Origin: Enterobacter asburiae
Lineage (GTDB): Bacteria > Pseudomonadota > Gammaproteobacteria > Enterobacterales > Enterobacteriaceae
Assembly: GCF_021440515.1 (NCBI RefSeq)
Contig: NZ_JAKCMV010000037.1
Location: forward strand, 1-43,016
Length of the DNA stretch: 43,016 nt
Direction: 5' to 3'
Positions 1 through 8,318 of the stretch are shown here, in pieces; position 1 is the first letter of the stretch; every line of letters starts with the position of its first letter. The notes under the pieces are model-generated. The model was not told the DNA's origin. It did no database searches and saw nothing but the letters and a program-made list of their open reading frames with translations. A program made the translations under genes and the position numbers.

Positions 1-920
1 AGCTCTTCCATGCTGGCGGCGGTCTGGGTCAGCGCGGAGGCCTGCTGCTCGGTACGCGAAGCCAGATCGATATTGCCCGAGGCAATCTCCTGCGCCGCAT
101 GGGTTACCGTATGGCTGGCATCCCGCACCTGAGAGATGGTCGACAGCAGCGCCTGACGCATCTGCTCCATCGATCCCATCAGGTGGTCAATCTCATTCCC
201 GGCGCTGCCTTTTACGGGAACCGGAATACTCAGTTTACCCGCCGCGATTTGGCTGCAATGCTCACGTGCAAGGTTGATCGGCGCAAACACCAGACGCGTC
301 ATCAGCATACTGACCACAATAATCACCACCACAAACAGCAGGGCAATAGCGGCAACAATCACCAGCCCGGAGACAAAGTGGCTGTGCGCATCCTCATTCA
401 GGCTTTTGGCATATTTCTGATGCACGTTCAGCACCTGGTCGAGCACCCTCTCGTACTGGCGATCGAGCTGAGACACCACCGGGATGAGCGCGTTAAATCT
501 GGCGACATCGTGCGCCTGTGCGGCGGTAATCAGCGGCTCCAGCCCCTGATTGCGGTAGTTCTGCCAGGCGTCCTGATAGGCGCTGACCAGCGGCGCTTCG
601 TCCGCCAGTAGCGGGGCAGCCATAAAGGCGGCAAAGGCGTTATCGGCTTTCGTCAGCGCCTCTTTTACGGCTGAGAGTTTCGCCGACTGGTCCGTTGCGT
701 CACCGGCTTCAACCATCTTGACGTACTCCATCACCCTGACCCGCAGCGTGCGGCTATGGTTGATGGGGTCAATAATCGACAGAACGACCTGAATCTCTTT
801 ATTGACGTTATCGAGGGACGTATTGCTTTTAACGATCAGCCCGACGCTTGTCAGGGTGCTGGCAACAAAGAAAAATAATAAAGCGAACAAAATAATAAGT
901 GATGATTTTTTCAACGACAT
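1..920 (-). CDS. Methyl-accepting chemotaxis protein, 3' part beyond the window
   Basis: The first 306 codons of an inner-membrane chemoreceptor read leftward and run off the window edge. The start is the ATG at 920, with a TGAGG Shine-Dalgarno upstream. Visible parts are TM1 (about residues 6-29), a periplasmic helical ligand-binding domain of the Tar/Tsr four-helix type (about 30-182), TM2 (about 183-206), a HAMP linker (about 207-260) and the start of the first methylation helix, with the typical run SRTEQQASALTQTAASMEE. The conserved signalling hairpin and any CheR-tethering pentapeptide lie outside. The family senses small molecules and controls CheA through CheW. The ligand cannot be told from this sequence. 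A sigma-28 promoter lies directly upstream, as expected for a chemotaxis gene. The truncation is a window effect; no frame disruption is seen. Confidence 0.93.
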   Translation of the reverse strand, partial: MSLKKSSLIILFALLFFFVASTLTSVGLIVKSNTSLDNVNKEIQVVLSIIDPINHSRTLRVRVMEYVKMVEAGDATDQSAKLSAVKEALTKADNAFAAFMAAPLLADEAPLVSAYQDAWQNYRNQGLEPLITAAQAHDVARFNALIPVVSQLDRQYERVLDQVLNVHQKYAKSLNEDAHSHFVSGLVIVAAIALLFVVVIIVVSMLMTRLVFAPINLAREHCSQIAAGKLSIPVPVKGSAGNEIDHLMGSMEQMRQALLSTISQVRDASHTVTHAAQEIASGNIDLASRTEQQASALTQTAASMEE

Positions 921-955
921 AAGACAGATACCTCAGGGATAAATATTCCCTATGG

Positions 956-982
956 TTATCGGCGTATTCAGATCTTTATTTA
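956..982 (-). promoter_or_regulatory. Sigma-28 (FliA) promoter for the chemoreceptor gene
   Basis: On the minus strand a -35 element TAAATAAA (975-982) is followed by an 11-nt spacer and a perfect GCCGATAA -10 element (956-963). The sigma-28 consensus is TAAAGTTT-N11-GCCGATAA, so TAAA, the spacing and the whole -10 all match. It lies 36 bp upstream of the chemoreceptor ATG, which puts the gene in the flagellar class 3 regulon. Confidence 0.8.
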
Positions 983-1102
983 ATTAAAATTACTGGATTG
1001 TTAAGTAAATAAAACAAACAAAAAGCAGTGTAAAATCATGCGGATAATAAAATTGACGAGCCAGCATATCCGTTATTATTCATGCTGGCTAATCTGTTGC
1101 GG

Positions 1103-2317
1103 CTATAGAGTGTGCGGCCAGTGAATATCCCCAACGCCGTTGAGCTGCGGTCGGGCAAACAAAAAGCCCTGAAAACGCCTTATCCCGGCGGATTCCAGCC
1201 AGCACCACTCCTCTATCTTCTCGATACCTTCCGCCACCAGCGTGATTTCCAGATCGGTACAGCAGCTAACGATTGATTTCACGATGGCCTGCTTCGGGCC
1301 GCTCAGGTGAATATTGCTGACGATTTCACGGTCAATCTTGATCTTATCCGGCTGGAACCGGGTCAGCAGCGACAGTCCGGCATAGCCAGACCCAAAGTCG
1401 TCAATCGCCAGACCAATCCCTTCCGCGCGGAGTTGCTTAATGGCGCTGTTGAACTGGTTAAAGCCGGAAATCATCTCGTTTTCCGTGACCTCGATAATGA
1501 CCTGCTCCGGTAACAGCCCGTGGAGCTTAATTTGATCCACCAGAAACTCCACCGCACCGGGCACGTTCACCAGGGACATCGGCAGAAGATTCACCGCGAT
1601 TTTATGCCCGCCGAGGCCAATTTTCTCCGCCAGCGCAAAAGCCCAGGCTTTGGTTTGCAGATCGACTTCGTAGATTTTGTCCTGATCGATACTCTGGAAA
1701 AAATGCTCCGGACTGCCGCCATCGTTGCCGCGAATAAGCGCCTCAAGCGAGGAAATTTTCCCTTCATTAGGTTCGACGATGGGCTGTAAGGCGAACTGGC
1801 AGGTTTGTCCGGTGATAAGCCCGTCGATGTGATGACCAAACGGTGAGGGCTCTTTTGCAAGCGTCCACTTTTCAGGGTTTAGCGCCGTGGACGTGACGTG
1901 CGCGGGCGTCTTGCGGGTAATAAAACTCTGGATGAATTTAAATACCCGGTCATCAGTGGTCAGATAGCTTTCAAGCTTGCTGTAGCGCAGCACCGACTCC
2001 AGCACGGTTTTTGGGGATTCAACGCGCAGATCGAAAAGCAGCATCCCCACGTCTTCGAAGCGCCGGCGCGGGCCGTAGTCCCGCATCAGTTCGACCACTT
2101 CGCTGTGCCGCTTATCATCGCGAATGCGGTGGAAAAGCTTAACGATGCTCTCTTCCGACCCTTCGAGGATTTGCAGGATTTGATGGCCGTTAAACAGCAA
2201 AATCCCGGTGATGTTCATGAGCGCGTTGCGCTGGCGCGCCTGCTTAACCAGTGCGGTAAGCTGAGTAGATTCACAGGATGAATTTAACTGGCTTCGATAA
2301 ATGAGTGTGGTCAGCAC
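1103..2317 (-). CDS. BLUF-EAL blue-light-responsive c-di-GMP phosphodiesterase (BlrP1/BluF type)
   Basis: A 404-residue protein matching Klebsiella BlrP1 and E. coli BluF (YcgF) in length and architecture. The N-terminal BLUF domain (1-about 95) binds FAD and keeps Tyr7, Asn31 and the flavin-contacting Gln49 (in ILQILEG). The C-terminal EAL domain (about 165-400) keeps the expected catalytic elements: EAL in SLEALIRG, the Asn of NLLPMSL, the Glu of EVTENEM, IDDFGSGY, DKIKID, AEGIE and a terminal QGFLFARP. E. coli BluF has lost several of these and acts as a light-responsive anti-repressor, whereas BlrP1 is an active phosphodiesterase. This copy should therefore hydrolyse c-di-GMP to pGpG under blue light (inferred). 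The start is GTG, preceded by AGGAAC about 8 nt upstream; the N-terminus MLTTLIYRS matches the family. It stands alone upstream of the chemoreceptor. Confidence 0.92.
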   Translation of the reverse strand: MLTTLIYRSQLNSSCESTQLTALVKQARQRNALMNITGILLFNGHQILQILEGSEESIVKLFHRIRDDKRHSEVVELMRDYGPRRRFEDVGMLLFDLRVESPKTVLESVLRYSKLESYLTTDDRVFKFIQSFITRKTPAHVTSTALNPEKWTLAKEPSPFGHHIDGLITGQTCQFALQPIVEPNEGKISSLEALIRGNDGGSPEHFFQSIDQDKIYEVDLQTKAWAFALAEKIGLGGHKIAVNLLPMSLVNVPGAVEFLVDQIKLHGLLPEQVIIEVTENEMISGFNQFNSAIKQLRAEGIGLAIDDFGSGYAGLSLLTRFQPDKIKIDREIVSNIHLSGPKQAIVKSIVSCCTDLEITLVAEGIEKIEEWCWLESAGIRRFQGFLFARPQLNGVGDIHWPHTL

Positions 2318-2462
2318 AGAAACTGTTCCTGATATGTTGAAAGCGCCTATAAGCTATTGTTTAGCATACTTCATCATTGCCGACTATTTATATCGACCCG
2401 ATGCCGGGTTTTATATTACTTACAGGACAATATCATTCAGATCCATTAATGCCCTCCAGCAT

Positions 2463-3947
2463 TCACTGCTTTTCATCTTCATCTATCTCCCTGTCGATTC
2501 GCGCCTGCATCCAGCTATAAAACGGATTCGACGTCACCCGCATCAGCGCGTCTTTCCCCACGCTGAGCACCGACGTTTCCCCCCACAGCGACACCGTCCC
2601 CAGACTCACGCCGTAGCGGTTTTTCTCTTCAGGGCGGCTGCCGTACAGATCGTCTTCCGGCGGGAACGGCACCGCCACGTGTGAAAGCGAATAGACGTCC
2701 TGCGGGTACGGCGTGGAAAGCGGCGTAACCTGGGTGTTGATGCTCCCCGCCGGGGTAGTTTTCGCGACCGTATCAAATGTTTTCGGGGTAGCGTTCGTAA
2801 CAACGGTGACACTGTAACGCCTGACCGCAGGAGGAAGCAGTTCAGAGACCGCCGTCCAGGAGGCGGGTTTAAACAGCGGCCGGAAAATCGCGGCCTGATT
2901 GATATCAAACACCACCAGTTCGCTGCCGTTCTCGGGCAGCTTGTCGAACAGGTCGGTGACCACTGCGCGGGTACTTACCGTGGAATCCATTACCGACTGG
3001 AACGCCAGCACCGGCGGCAGCGCAGCAAGCCTACCCTCGACCTCATCCTGACCGAGCTGTTTTTGCAGCGCCCGGGTCAGCAGCCAGGACTGACGCGCGG
3101 CGTTAACCGGAAACGAATTGTACTTATAGGGATTGTATTCAGGATTAATGTTCAGCCATGCCGCTTTGGCAAACGCGGGCAGCATCGCGGGCAGTCCCGC
3201 CAGCCCGGCGAAGCGCGCAAACGACGTTACGCCAATCATCGGCGAGAGCAGGATCAGCCGCTGCGGTTTGCGCAGCTGCGGCGAGTCCAGGCTGTCGAAG
3301 GCATACTTCATCGCCAGCGCCCCGCCGTTTGAATAGCCCACCAGATGCAGCGGCACCGCGTTGCCCGCCAGACGCGTGGCTTCTCTTACGCCAAGACGCG
3401 CTACGGCAAGCCAGGACTCCCACTCCACGTCCGTCAGCGCGCCGGGCGCGGTACCGTGCCCCGGCAGGCGCGGCACAACGGCGACAAAGCCGTGCTGCTG
3501 ATAATCCACCGCCAGATGCCGCACGCTGTACGGCGAGTCCGTCAGTCCGTGCAACAGCACCACCGCACCGCGCGGTTTCCCCGCGGGCATCAGCACAAAC
3601 GAGCGGTTGCCGTCAGGGGAAAATTGTCCCGGCCAGACCAGGCTCTGACGATAAAATCGGTTGAGCGGCGTGCGTTCGCTCTCTTCGGTTTTGTCAGTCA
3701 CCTGACGCTGCATATCGCGAAAAATGGCATCCTCTCTGGCGAGATAGTCGGCAAAGCTGGCGCGGTCGATCTCACGGGCGGACATCTCGTTACCCGTCCA
3801 CTTATGCCACTCATGCAGAGGCGGCCCCTTCTGCGAGGCATAAATGCGAATGGCGAGCAGCACCAACAGCACTACCCCGAGTATCAACGCTACTTTCCTG
3901 GCAATAATCATCAGACGCACGCTGATGCGCCACGGCAGGTTAGCCAT
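2463..3947 (-). CDS. Membrane-anchored alpha/beta hydrolase
   Basis: A 494-residue serine hydrolase with one N-terminal membrane segment (about 13-36), so the catalytic domain is probably held on the periplasmic face. The alpha/beta fold shows an oxyanion-type HG (LLHGLTDSP, about 131-139) and the nucleophile elbow GYSNGGA with Ser206. Candidate acid and base residues are the Asp in SVMDSTVST and a His in SLSHVAVPFPPED. The substrate is unknown. The sequence resembles lysophospholipase/carboxylesterase-like proteins found in enterobacteria but is longer, with an insertion between the acid and the histidine. The start ATG has an AAGGGA ribosome site. The gene stands alone, with the upstream SDR gene separated from it by a terminator. 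Confidence 0.8.
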   Translation of the reverse strand: MANLPWRISVRLMIIARKVALILGVVLLVLLAIRIYASQKGPPLHEWHKWTGNEMSAREIDRASFADYLAREDAIFRDMQRQVTDKTEESERTPLNRFYRQSLVWPGQFSPDGNRSFVLMPAGKPRGAVVLLHGLTDSPYSVRHLAVDYQQHGFVAVVPRLPGHGTAPGALTDVEWESWLAVARLGVREATRLAGNAVPLHLVGYSNGGALAMKYAFDSLDSPQLRKPQRLILLSPMIGVTSFARFAGLAGLPAMLPAFAKAAWLNINPEYNPYKYNSFPVNAARQSWLLTRALQKQLGQDEVEGRLAALPPVLAFQSVMDSTVSTRAVVTDLFDKLPENGSELVVFDINQAAIFRPLFKPASWTAVSELLPPAVRRYSVTVVTNATPKTFDTVAKTTPAGSINTQVTPLSTPYPQDVYSLSHVAVPFPPEDDLYGSRPEEKNRYGVSLGTVSLWGETSVLSVGKDALMRVTSNPFYSWMQARIDREIDEDEKQ

Positions 3948-4015
3948 GCCGGTGTCCCTTTCCTTTATTACGATGCCTCTATCTTAACAAATATGCTGCG
4001 GTCTGCGCCGAAGCC

Positions 4016-4044
4016 ATAAAAAAACCGCCACATACGCGGCGGTT
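4016..4044 (-). terminator. Rho-independent terminator after the SDR gene
   Basis: Read on the minus strand, a 7-bp stem AACCGCC/GGCGGTT (arms 4038-4044 and 4023-4029) with an 8-nt loop is followed by a run of about eight U residues. It lies 20 bp beyond the SDR stop codon. Confidence 0.8.
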
Positions 4045-4063
4045 ATAAAATGCGTTATCCGGA

Positions 4064-4816
4064 TCAGATTTGCGCCATACCGCCGTCCACGAACAGCTCG
4101 ACGGCGTTGATAAAGCTTGCGGCATCCGAGGCTAAAAACGCCACCGCTTTACCCACTTCCTGAGGCTGACCTAAACGTCCCAGCGGCACCTGAGCCGCCA
4201 GCGCGTCGTACAATCCCTGGCGATGCTCTTCCGGCACTAAATCCCCCAGGCCCGGCGTTTTGACGGGGCCCGGGCTTACCACGTTCACGCGGATCCCACG
4301 GCCTTGCAGATCCAGCGCCCAGGAGCGGGCAAAGTTTCTTACCGCCGCCTTGCTGGCGCTGTACACGCTGAAGTTTGCCGTCCCTTTAACAGAGACCGTC
4401 GAGCCGGTCAGAATAATGGACGACCCGCTCGAGAGCAGAGGCAGCGCCTTTTGCACGGTGAACAGCACGCCGCGAACGTTAGTGCCAAAGATGCGGTCAA
4501 ACTGCTCTTCGGTAATGGCCCCGAGCGGCAGCATGTCACCGCCGCCGGCGTTAGCAAACAGAATGTCCAGACGCCCTTCTTCTTTTGCAATCTGCGCGTA
4601 GACCCGATCGAGGTCGGAGAGTTTAGACACATCCGCGCGGATACCGACCGCCGATGGCCCAATGCTGTTCACTGCGGCGTCCAGCTCTGCCTGACGGCGC
4701 CCGGTGATGTATACCTTCGCGCCCTGCGCGGCCAGCTCTTGCGCGGTGGCCAGACCGATCCCCGTACTCCCGCCGGTGATCAGAGAAATTTTTTCTGAAA
4801 GCGTTGTGTTGTTCAT
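4064..4816 (-). CDS. Short-chain dehydrogenase/reductase (classical SDR)
   Basis: A 250-residue classical SDR oxidoreductase, the usual length for the family. The cofactor-binding TGGSTGIG motif is at 14-21, NAGGG at about 89-93, and the catalytic Ser139/Tyr152/Lys156 triad is intact (YSASK). A PGPVKTPG segment after the active site is typical of the substrate loop. The Arg39-Arg41 pair in TGRRQ after beta-2 suggests NADPH preference (inferred). The substrate is unknown. It is transcribed divergently from the LysR gene at 4971, which is a common arrangement for a regulator and its target. The start ATG has AAGG about 7 nt upstream. Confidence 0.88.
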   Translation of the reverse strand: MNNTTLSEKISLITGGSTGIGLATAQELAAQGAKVYITGRRQAELDAAVNSIGPSAVGIRADVSKLSDLDRVYAQIAKEEGRLDILFANAGGGDMLPLGAITEEQFDRIFGTNVRGVLFTVQKALPLLSSGSSIILTGSTVSVKGTANFSVYSASKAAVRNFARSWALDLQGRGIRVNVVSPGPVKTPGLGDLVPEEHRQGLYDALAAQVPLGRLGQPQEVGKAVAFLASDAASFINAVELFVDGGMAQI

Positions 4817-4970
4817 GTTCTTTACCTTCTGTTACGTGGTTTTAGATGCCAGCAAAAACGGTTGAAGGGGCTTTCGCTTGCGTTGAACATACTGTAGCGT
4901 TGGCTCGATTACTGAAAAACCAGCAAATATGAAAATGACTATTCCCCCAGGGAAATAATCAGGAGGCAAC

Positions 4971-5897
4971 GTGGATCGGCTAATGGCAATGCGGGCGTTT
5001 ACGCGGGTGGCAGAAACCGGGAGCTTTACCCGGGCGGCGGATTCACTGAACATGCCCATCGCTACGTTGAGCAAGCTGGTGAAATCCCTGGAGGCGCATC
5101 TGGAGGTGCGCCTCCTGCACCGCACCACGCGCCGGGTAGTGACCACGCCCGAAGGCGAAGCCTATTATGAAAAAGCCCTGCGGGTGCTCATCGACATCGA
5201 AGATATCGACGCCTCGTTTCGCGTGACCAGCGGCACGCCGAAGGGCCACTTGCGCATTGACGTGGGTGGCTCCACGGCGCGGGATGTGTTAATCCCCCTG
5301 CTGCCGGACTTTATGCTGCGTTATCCCGATATCCGCATCGATCTGGGCGTTGCCGACCGGCCCGTTGACCTGATAAGCGGCAACGTAGACTGCGTGATCC
5401 GCGGCGGCCCGCTCACTGACTCAAGCCTTATCGCCCGCCATATTGGTGACGCAGAAATGGTGACCTGCGCCTCGCCGGGCTATCTGAAGGCCTACGGCGT
5501 TCCGGCGTACCCTGACGAGCTGCGTAACGGGCACCGGCTAATCAGTTACCTCTCACCGGTAACGGGCCGACCGTTTCCCTTCCGCTTTCGGGAGAATGGC
5601 CAAACGCGCGAGATCGCCGAGCCGCACTATCTGGGGGTTAATGAAAGCAATGCCCATCTTGCCGCTTCTGTGGCGGGCCTGGGTATCATTCAGACGTTCT
5701 GCTATTCGGTGAAGCCGCATGTCAATGACGGGACGATGACGGAGATCCTTAAGGCATGGCGCCCGGCAGCCTATCCGTTTCACGTGGTTTATCCGCAAAA
5801 CCGGCATCTGATGCATCGTTTGAGGGTGTTTATAGCATGGCTTGCCGAGGTATTTCCTGCGGCATTGAAGGGGAAGCCGGGCGAGTGCCCGGCTTAA
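4971..5897 (+). CDS. LysR-family transcriptional regulator (divergent from the SDR gene)
   Basis: A 308-residue LysR regulator. The N-terminal winged helix (about 1-60, MAMRAFTRVAETGSFTRAA...) is followed by the periplasmic-binding-protein-like effector domain. A GTG start is chosen because a perfect AGGAGG (4961-4966) sits 4 nt upstream; an internal ATG five codons in is possible. The sequence is close to the DhaR/YhjC-like group that often stands divergent to oxidoreductases. The likely target is the SDR gene, across a 154-bp intergenic region. It ends 4 bp before the convergent osmC stop. Confidence 0.88.
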   Translation: MDRLMAMRAFTRVAETGSFTRAADSLNMPIATLSKLVKSLEAHLEVRLLHRTTRRVVTTPEGEAYYEKALRVLIDIEDIDASFRVTSGTPKGHLRIDVGGSTARDVLIPLLPDFMLRYPDIRIDLGVADRPVDLISGNVDCVIRGGPLTDSSLIARHIGDAEMVTCASPGYLKAYGVPAYPDELRNGHRLISYLSPVTGRPFPFRFRENGQTREIAEPHYLGVNESNAHLAASVAGLGIIQTFCYSVKPHVNDGTMTEILKAWRPAAYPFHVVYPQNRHLMHRLRVFIAWLAEVFPAALKGKPGECPA

Positions 5898-5901
5898 CGG
5901 C

Positions 5902-6330
5902 TTAATTCAGGGTATAGTCGAGGGTGATTTCAGCTTTCAGCAGCTGCGACACCGGACAACCGGCTTTCGCCTTCTGAATGATGCCGTCAAACTGCTGCGG
6001 ATCGATACCCGGCACCGTCACTTTGCTTTGCAGCGCCACTTTCGTGATGGCAAAACCACCGTCGTTTTTGTCCAGCGAGACATCGGCGGTAGTGTCGATG
6101 GAATCAGCGGTATAGCCAGCCTCACCCAGCATCAGGGACAGCGCCATCGAGAAACAGGCCGCGTGCGCCGCACCAATCAGCTCTTCCGGGTTAGTACCCT
6201 TCGCCCCTTCGAAGCGGGTGTTAAAGCCGTAAGGCTGTTGATTCAGGACGCCGCTCTCGGTAGAAACCGTCCCTTTGCCGTGTTTAATGTCGCCAGACCA
6301 GTGTGCCGAACCGTGCTTATGAATAGTCAT
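5902..6330 (-). CDS. osmC: OsmC, osmotically inducible peroxiredoxin-like protein
   Basis: A 142-residue protein almost identical in layout to E. coli OsmC (143 residues). The two redox cysteines are Cys59 (AAHAACFSMAL) and Cys124 (KAGCPVSQ), and the activating Arg39 and a glutamate near 49-50 are present. OsmC is a cytoplasmic thiol peroxidase that reduces organic hydroperoxides. The family is induced by osmotic stress through Rcs and RpoS. In E. coli osmC is directly divergent from bdm; here about 2.6 kb carrying three genes lies between them. AGGAGAGC precedes the ATG. Confidence 0.97.
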   Translation of the reverse strand: MTIHKHGSAHWSGDIKHGKGTVSTESGVLNQQPYGFNTRFEGAKGTNPEELIGAAHAACFSMALSLMLGEAGYTADSIDTTADVSLDKNDGGFAITKVALQSKVTVPGIDPQQFDGIIQKAKAGCPVSQLLKAEITLDYTLN

Positions 6331-6428
6331 TATTGCTCTCCTTTTGGCTTACAAAGGATTAAGTATAGCCCGCTGGTCTGAGGCGATGAGGAAGACGGAA
6401 CATTCCTGGCGAATCGCTGGCGTATTCA

Positions 6429-7304
6429 TCAGCCCAGATGACCAGCAAGCTCATCCAGAAACACCCTGATTGAAGCCGGTTGATAGTCCCGGGACTGGTA
6501 AATGCCGTAAATTGCCAGCGATTTTGGAATGAGCGAGGGCAAAACGGGAACCAGCAGCCCCTGCTCCAGCGCGGAACGGGCCTCCTGCTCCGGGAGCATC
6601 ACAATACCGCAATGCTGAATAGCGGCATCCATCAGCAACGAAGACATGCTCGCGCTCAGATTTCCGCTCACCGCCACGCTCAGGCTCTCGTCTTCAGGCG
6701 TGATGAAGCGCCAGGACTGCCCGGCAAAAAAGCTGTAGTGCAGGCAGTTGTGCTGTGCCAGATCTTCCACGCGTTCTGGGGTGCCCCGGGTGGCAAGATA
6801 GTGCGGCGAGGCGCAGAGGACCGAGTGGCACTCCCCAAGCCTGCGGGCAATCATCCCCGGCTCCGGGTTATCGGTGATGCGGATCGCGACGTCGATACGT
6901 TCCCCGACAAGGCTTACCGGATGATTATTCACGTCCAGCTCGATCCTGAGCTGCGGGTAGCGCGACAGCAATCCCGGCAGCACCGGGGCGATGATCTGGA
7001 TAGCGGTAAAATGGGCGCAGGCGACCCTCAGCGTGCCCGAGGGCAATTCGCTCGCGGACTGTCCTTCTATCTCCTGAGAGAGCTGCGAGAGCGAGCGCGT
7101 TTTCAGCAGCACCTTTTCCCCGGCGGCGGTCAGCGTCAGCTTGCGCGTCGAGCGGTTGACCAGCCGGGTTCCGGCCCACTTCTCCATCTGTTCCAGATAG
7201 CGGCTGACCATCGGGCGGGAAATACCCAGCGAGCGCGAGGCGGCGCTTAAACTTCCCAGTTCACATATCCGGTTATAGACCTGTGCAGCAATAACGCGAT
7301 CCAT
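6429..7304 (-). CDS. LysR-family transcriptional regulator (divergent from the MBL-fold gene)
   Basis: A 291-residue LysR regulator with an N-terminal helix-turn-helix (SLSAASRSLGISRPMVSRYL) and an effector-binding domain. An in-frame ATG lies 12 bp further upstream, at 7316, but the ATG at 7304 is preferred because GGAG sits 6 nt ahead of it inside the longer reading. It is divergent from the exported metallo-beta-lactamase-fold gene at 7413. The 108-bp spacer contains a palindrome suited to a LysR dimer, so that gene, perhaps with the VOC gene after it, is the likely target. Confidence 0.88.
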   Translation of the reverse strand: MDRVIAAQVYNRICELGSLSAASRSLGISRPMVSRYLEQMEKWAGTRLVNRSTRKLTLTAAGEKVLLKTRSLSQLSQEIEGQSASELPSGTLRVACAHFTAIQIIAPVLPGLLSRYPQLRIELDVNNHPVSLVGERIDVAIRITDNPEPGMIARRLGECHSVLCASPHYLATRGTPERVEDLAQHNCLHYSFFAGQSWRFITPEDESLSVAVSGNLSASMSSLLMDAAIQHCGIVMLPEQEARSALEQGLLVPVLPSLIPKSLAIYGIYQSRDYQPASIRVFLDELAGHLG

Positions 7305-7328
7305 GTCTGACTCCATTTGCTCGATTTA

Positions 7329-7352
7329 TGAAACTAAGCATGTCTTGTTTCA
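7329..7352. promoter_or_regulatory. Candidate LysR operator between the divergent regulator and MBL-fold genes
   Basis: An interrupted palindrome has arms TGAAAC (7329-7334) and GTTTCA (7347-7352) with a central CATG on the same dyad. It is placed 25-48 bp from the regulator start. The size and position suit a LysR autoregulatory site; this is inferred only. Confidence 0.4.
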
Positions 7353-7412
7353 GGAATTCTGGCAAATCCTGATATCCGTACAATAGAGACTTTCCCGAAC
7401 TAATGAGAATTG

Positions 7413-8267
7413 ATGATGAAGCTGACCCGCCCTGCACTCCTGGCCGCCCTTTTCACTCCGAGCGTGTTTGCCGCCCCGTTAACCGTGGATACCTATAACC
7501 CGCAGGAAAAAGGCATTTTTGCGGTCTCCTCAACGCTGGTCTCCGGCCCGACGGAAGCTGTCTTGTTCGACGCGCAGTTCAGCGTGAAGGACGGTGAAGC
7601 GCTGGTTGAGAAAATCCGCAAAAGCGGTAAGACGCTCAACAAGATTGTGATCACCTCCGGCGATCCGGATTTCTATTTCGGCCTGCAACCGCTGGTGAAG
7701 GCGTTTCCGAATGCCAAAGTCGTTGCCACCCAGAGCGTGGTTGACCACATTAAGGCCACCAAAGACGCCAAGCTCGCCTTCTGGGGGCCGCAGATGAAAG
7801 ACGGCGCGCCGACAACGCTGGTGGTGCCGCAGGTTATCGCCTCAACGACCTTTATGATCGACGGTGAAAAGGTGGATATTGAGGCGCCGGAAAGCTACGC
7901 GGCTTACGTGTGGATCCCGTCGGTCAAAACCATTCTGGGCGGAACGGGCGTATCCTGGGGCATTCACCTGTGGACCGCCGATACGCAAACCAACGCGAGC
8001 CGTCAGCAGTGGCAGCAGACGCTGGATTCAATGGCGGCGCATAAACCTGAGCGCGTGATCCCGGGCCATTATCTCGGCACGCCTCCGGCTGGCGCAGGCG
8101 CCATCGACTTCACCCGCCAGTATCTTCAGCAGTTCGAGGTGGCCCTGAATAAACACAAGGATTCAGCCAGCGTAATCGACACCATGAAAAAACAGTGGCC
8201 CAATCTGGCAGAAGCCAGCTCGCTGGAGTTAAGCGCCAAAGTGAATACCGGCGAAATGAAGTGGTAA
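7413..8267 (+). CDS. Exported metallo-beta-lactamase-fold protein with a degenerate metal motif
   Basis: A 284-residue protein with a Sec signal peptide (about 1-20, MMKLTRP then hydrophobic, cleavage near VFAAP), so probably periplasmic. The body follows the MBL-fold pattern of strand-turn repeats (VLFDAQFS, KIVITSGDPD, ILGGTGV, VIPGH). The position that should read THxHxDHxxG is instead TSGDPDFYFG (81-90): both first histidines and the last one are replaced, and only the aspartate remains. Canonical two-zinc hydrolase chemistry is therefore unlikely, though PGH is kept. The start could equally be the next ATG at 7416; TGAGAA precedes both. The stop lies 10 bp before the hairpin that covers the VOC ribosome site, so the two genes may be translationally coupled. 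Confidence 0.82.
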   Translation: MMKLTRPALLAALFTPSVFAAPLTVDTYNPQEKGIFAVSSTLVSGPTEAVLFDAQFSVKDGEALVEKIRKSGKTLNKIVITSGDPDFYFGLQPLVKAFPNAKVVATQSVVDHIKATKDAKLAFWGPQMKDGAPTTLVVPQVIASTTFMIDGEKVDIEAPESYAAYVWIPSVKTILGGTGVSWGIHLWTADTQTNASRQQWQQTLDSMAAHKPERVIPGHYLGTPPAGAGAIDFTRQYLQQFEVALNKHKDSASVIDTMKKQWPNLAEASSLELSAKVNTGEMKW

Positions 8268-8277
8268 TAGCCTGAAA

Positions 8278-8314
8278 TTCTCCTGCTATATTTAATTTTT
8301 TTATAGCAGGAGAA
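8278..8314 (+). promoter_or_regulatory. Hairpin sequestering the ribosome binding site of the VOC gene
   Basis: A perfect 13-bp inverted repeat (arms 8278-8290 and 8302-8314) encloses an 11-nt, T-rich loop. The right arm contains AGGAG (8308-8312), the Shine-Dalgarno of the VOC gene starting at 8319. No U-tract follows, so it is a poor terminator. If formed in mRNA it would block initiation until opened by heat, by ribosomes finishing the upstream gene, or by a factor. The structure is seen in the sequence; the function is inferred. Confidence 0.6.
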
Positions 8315-8318
8315 ATAT

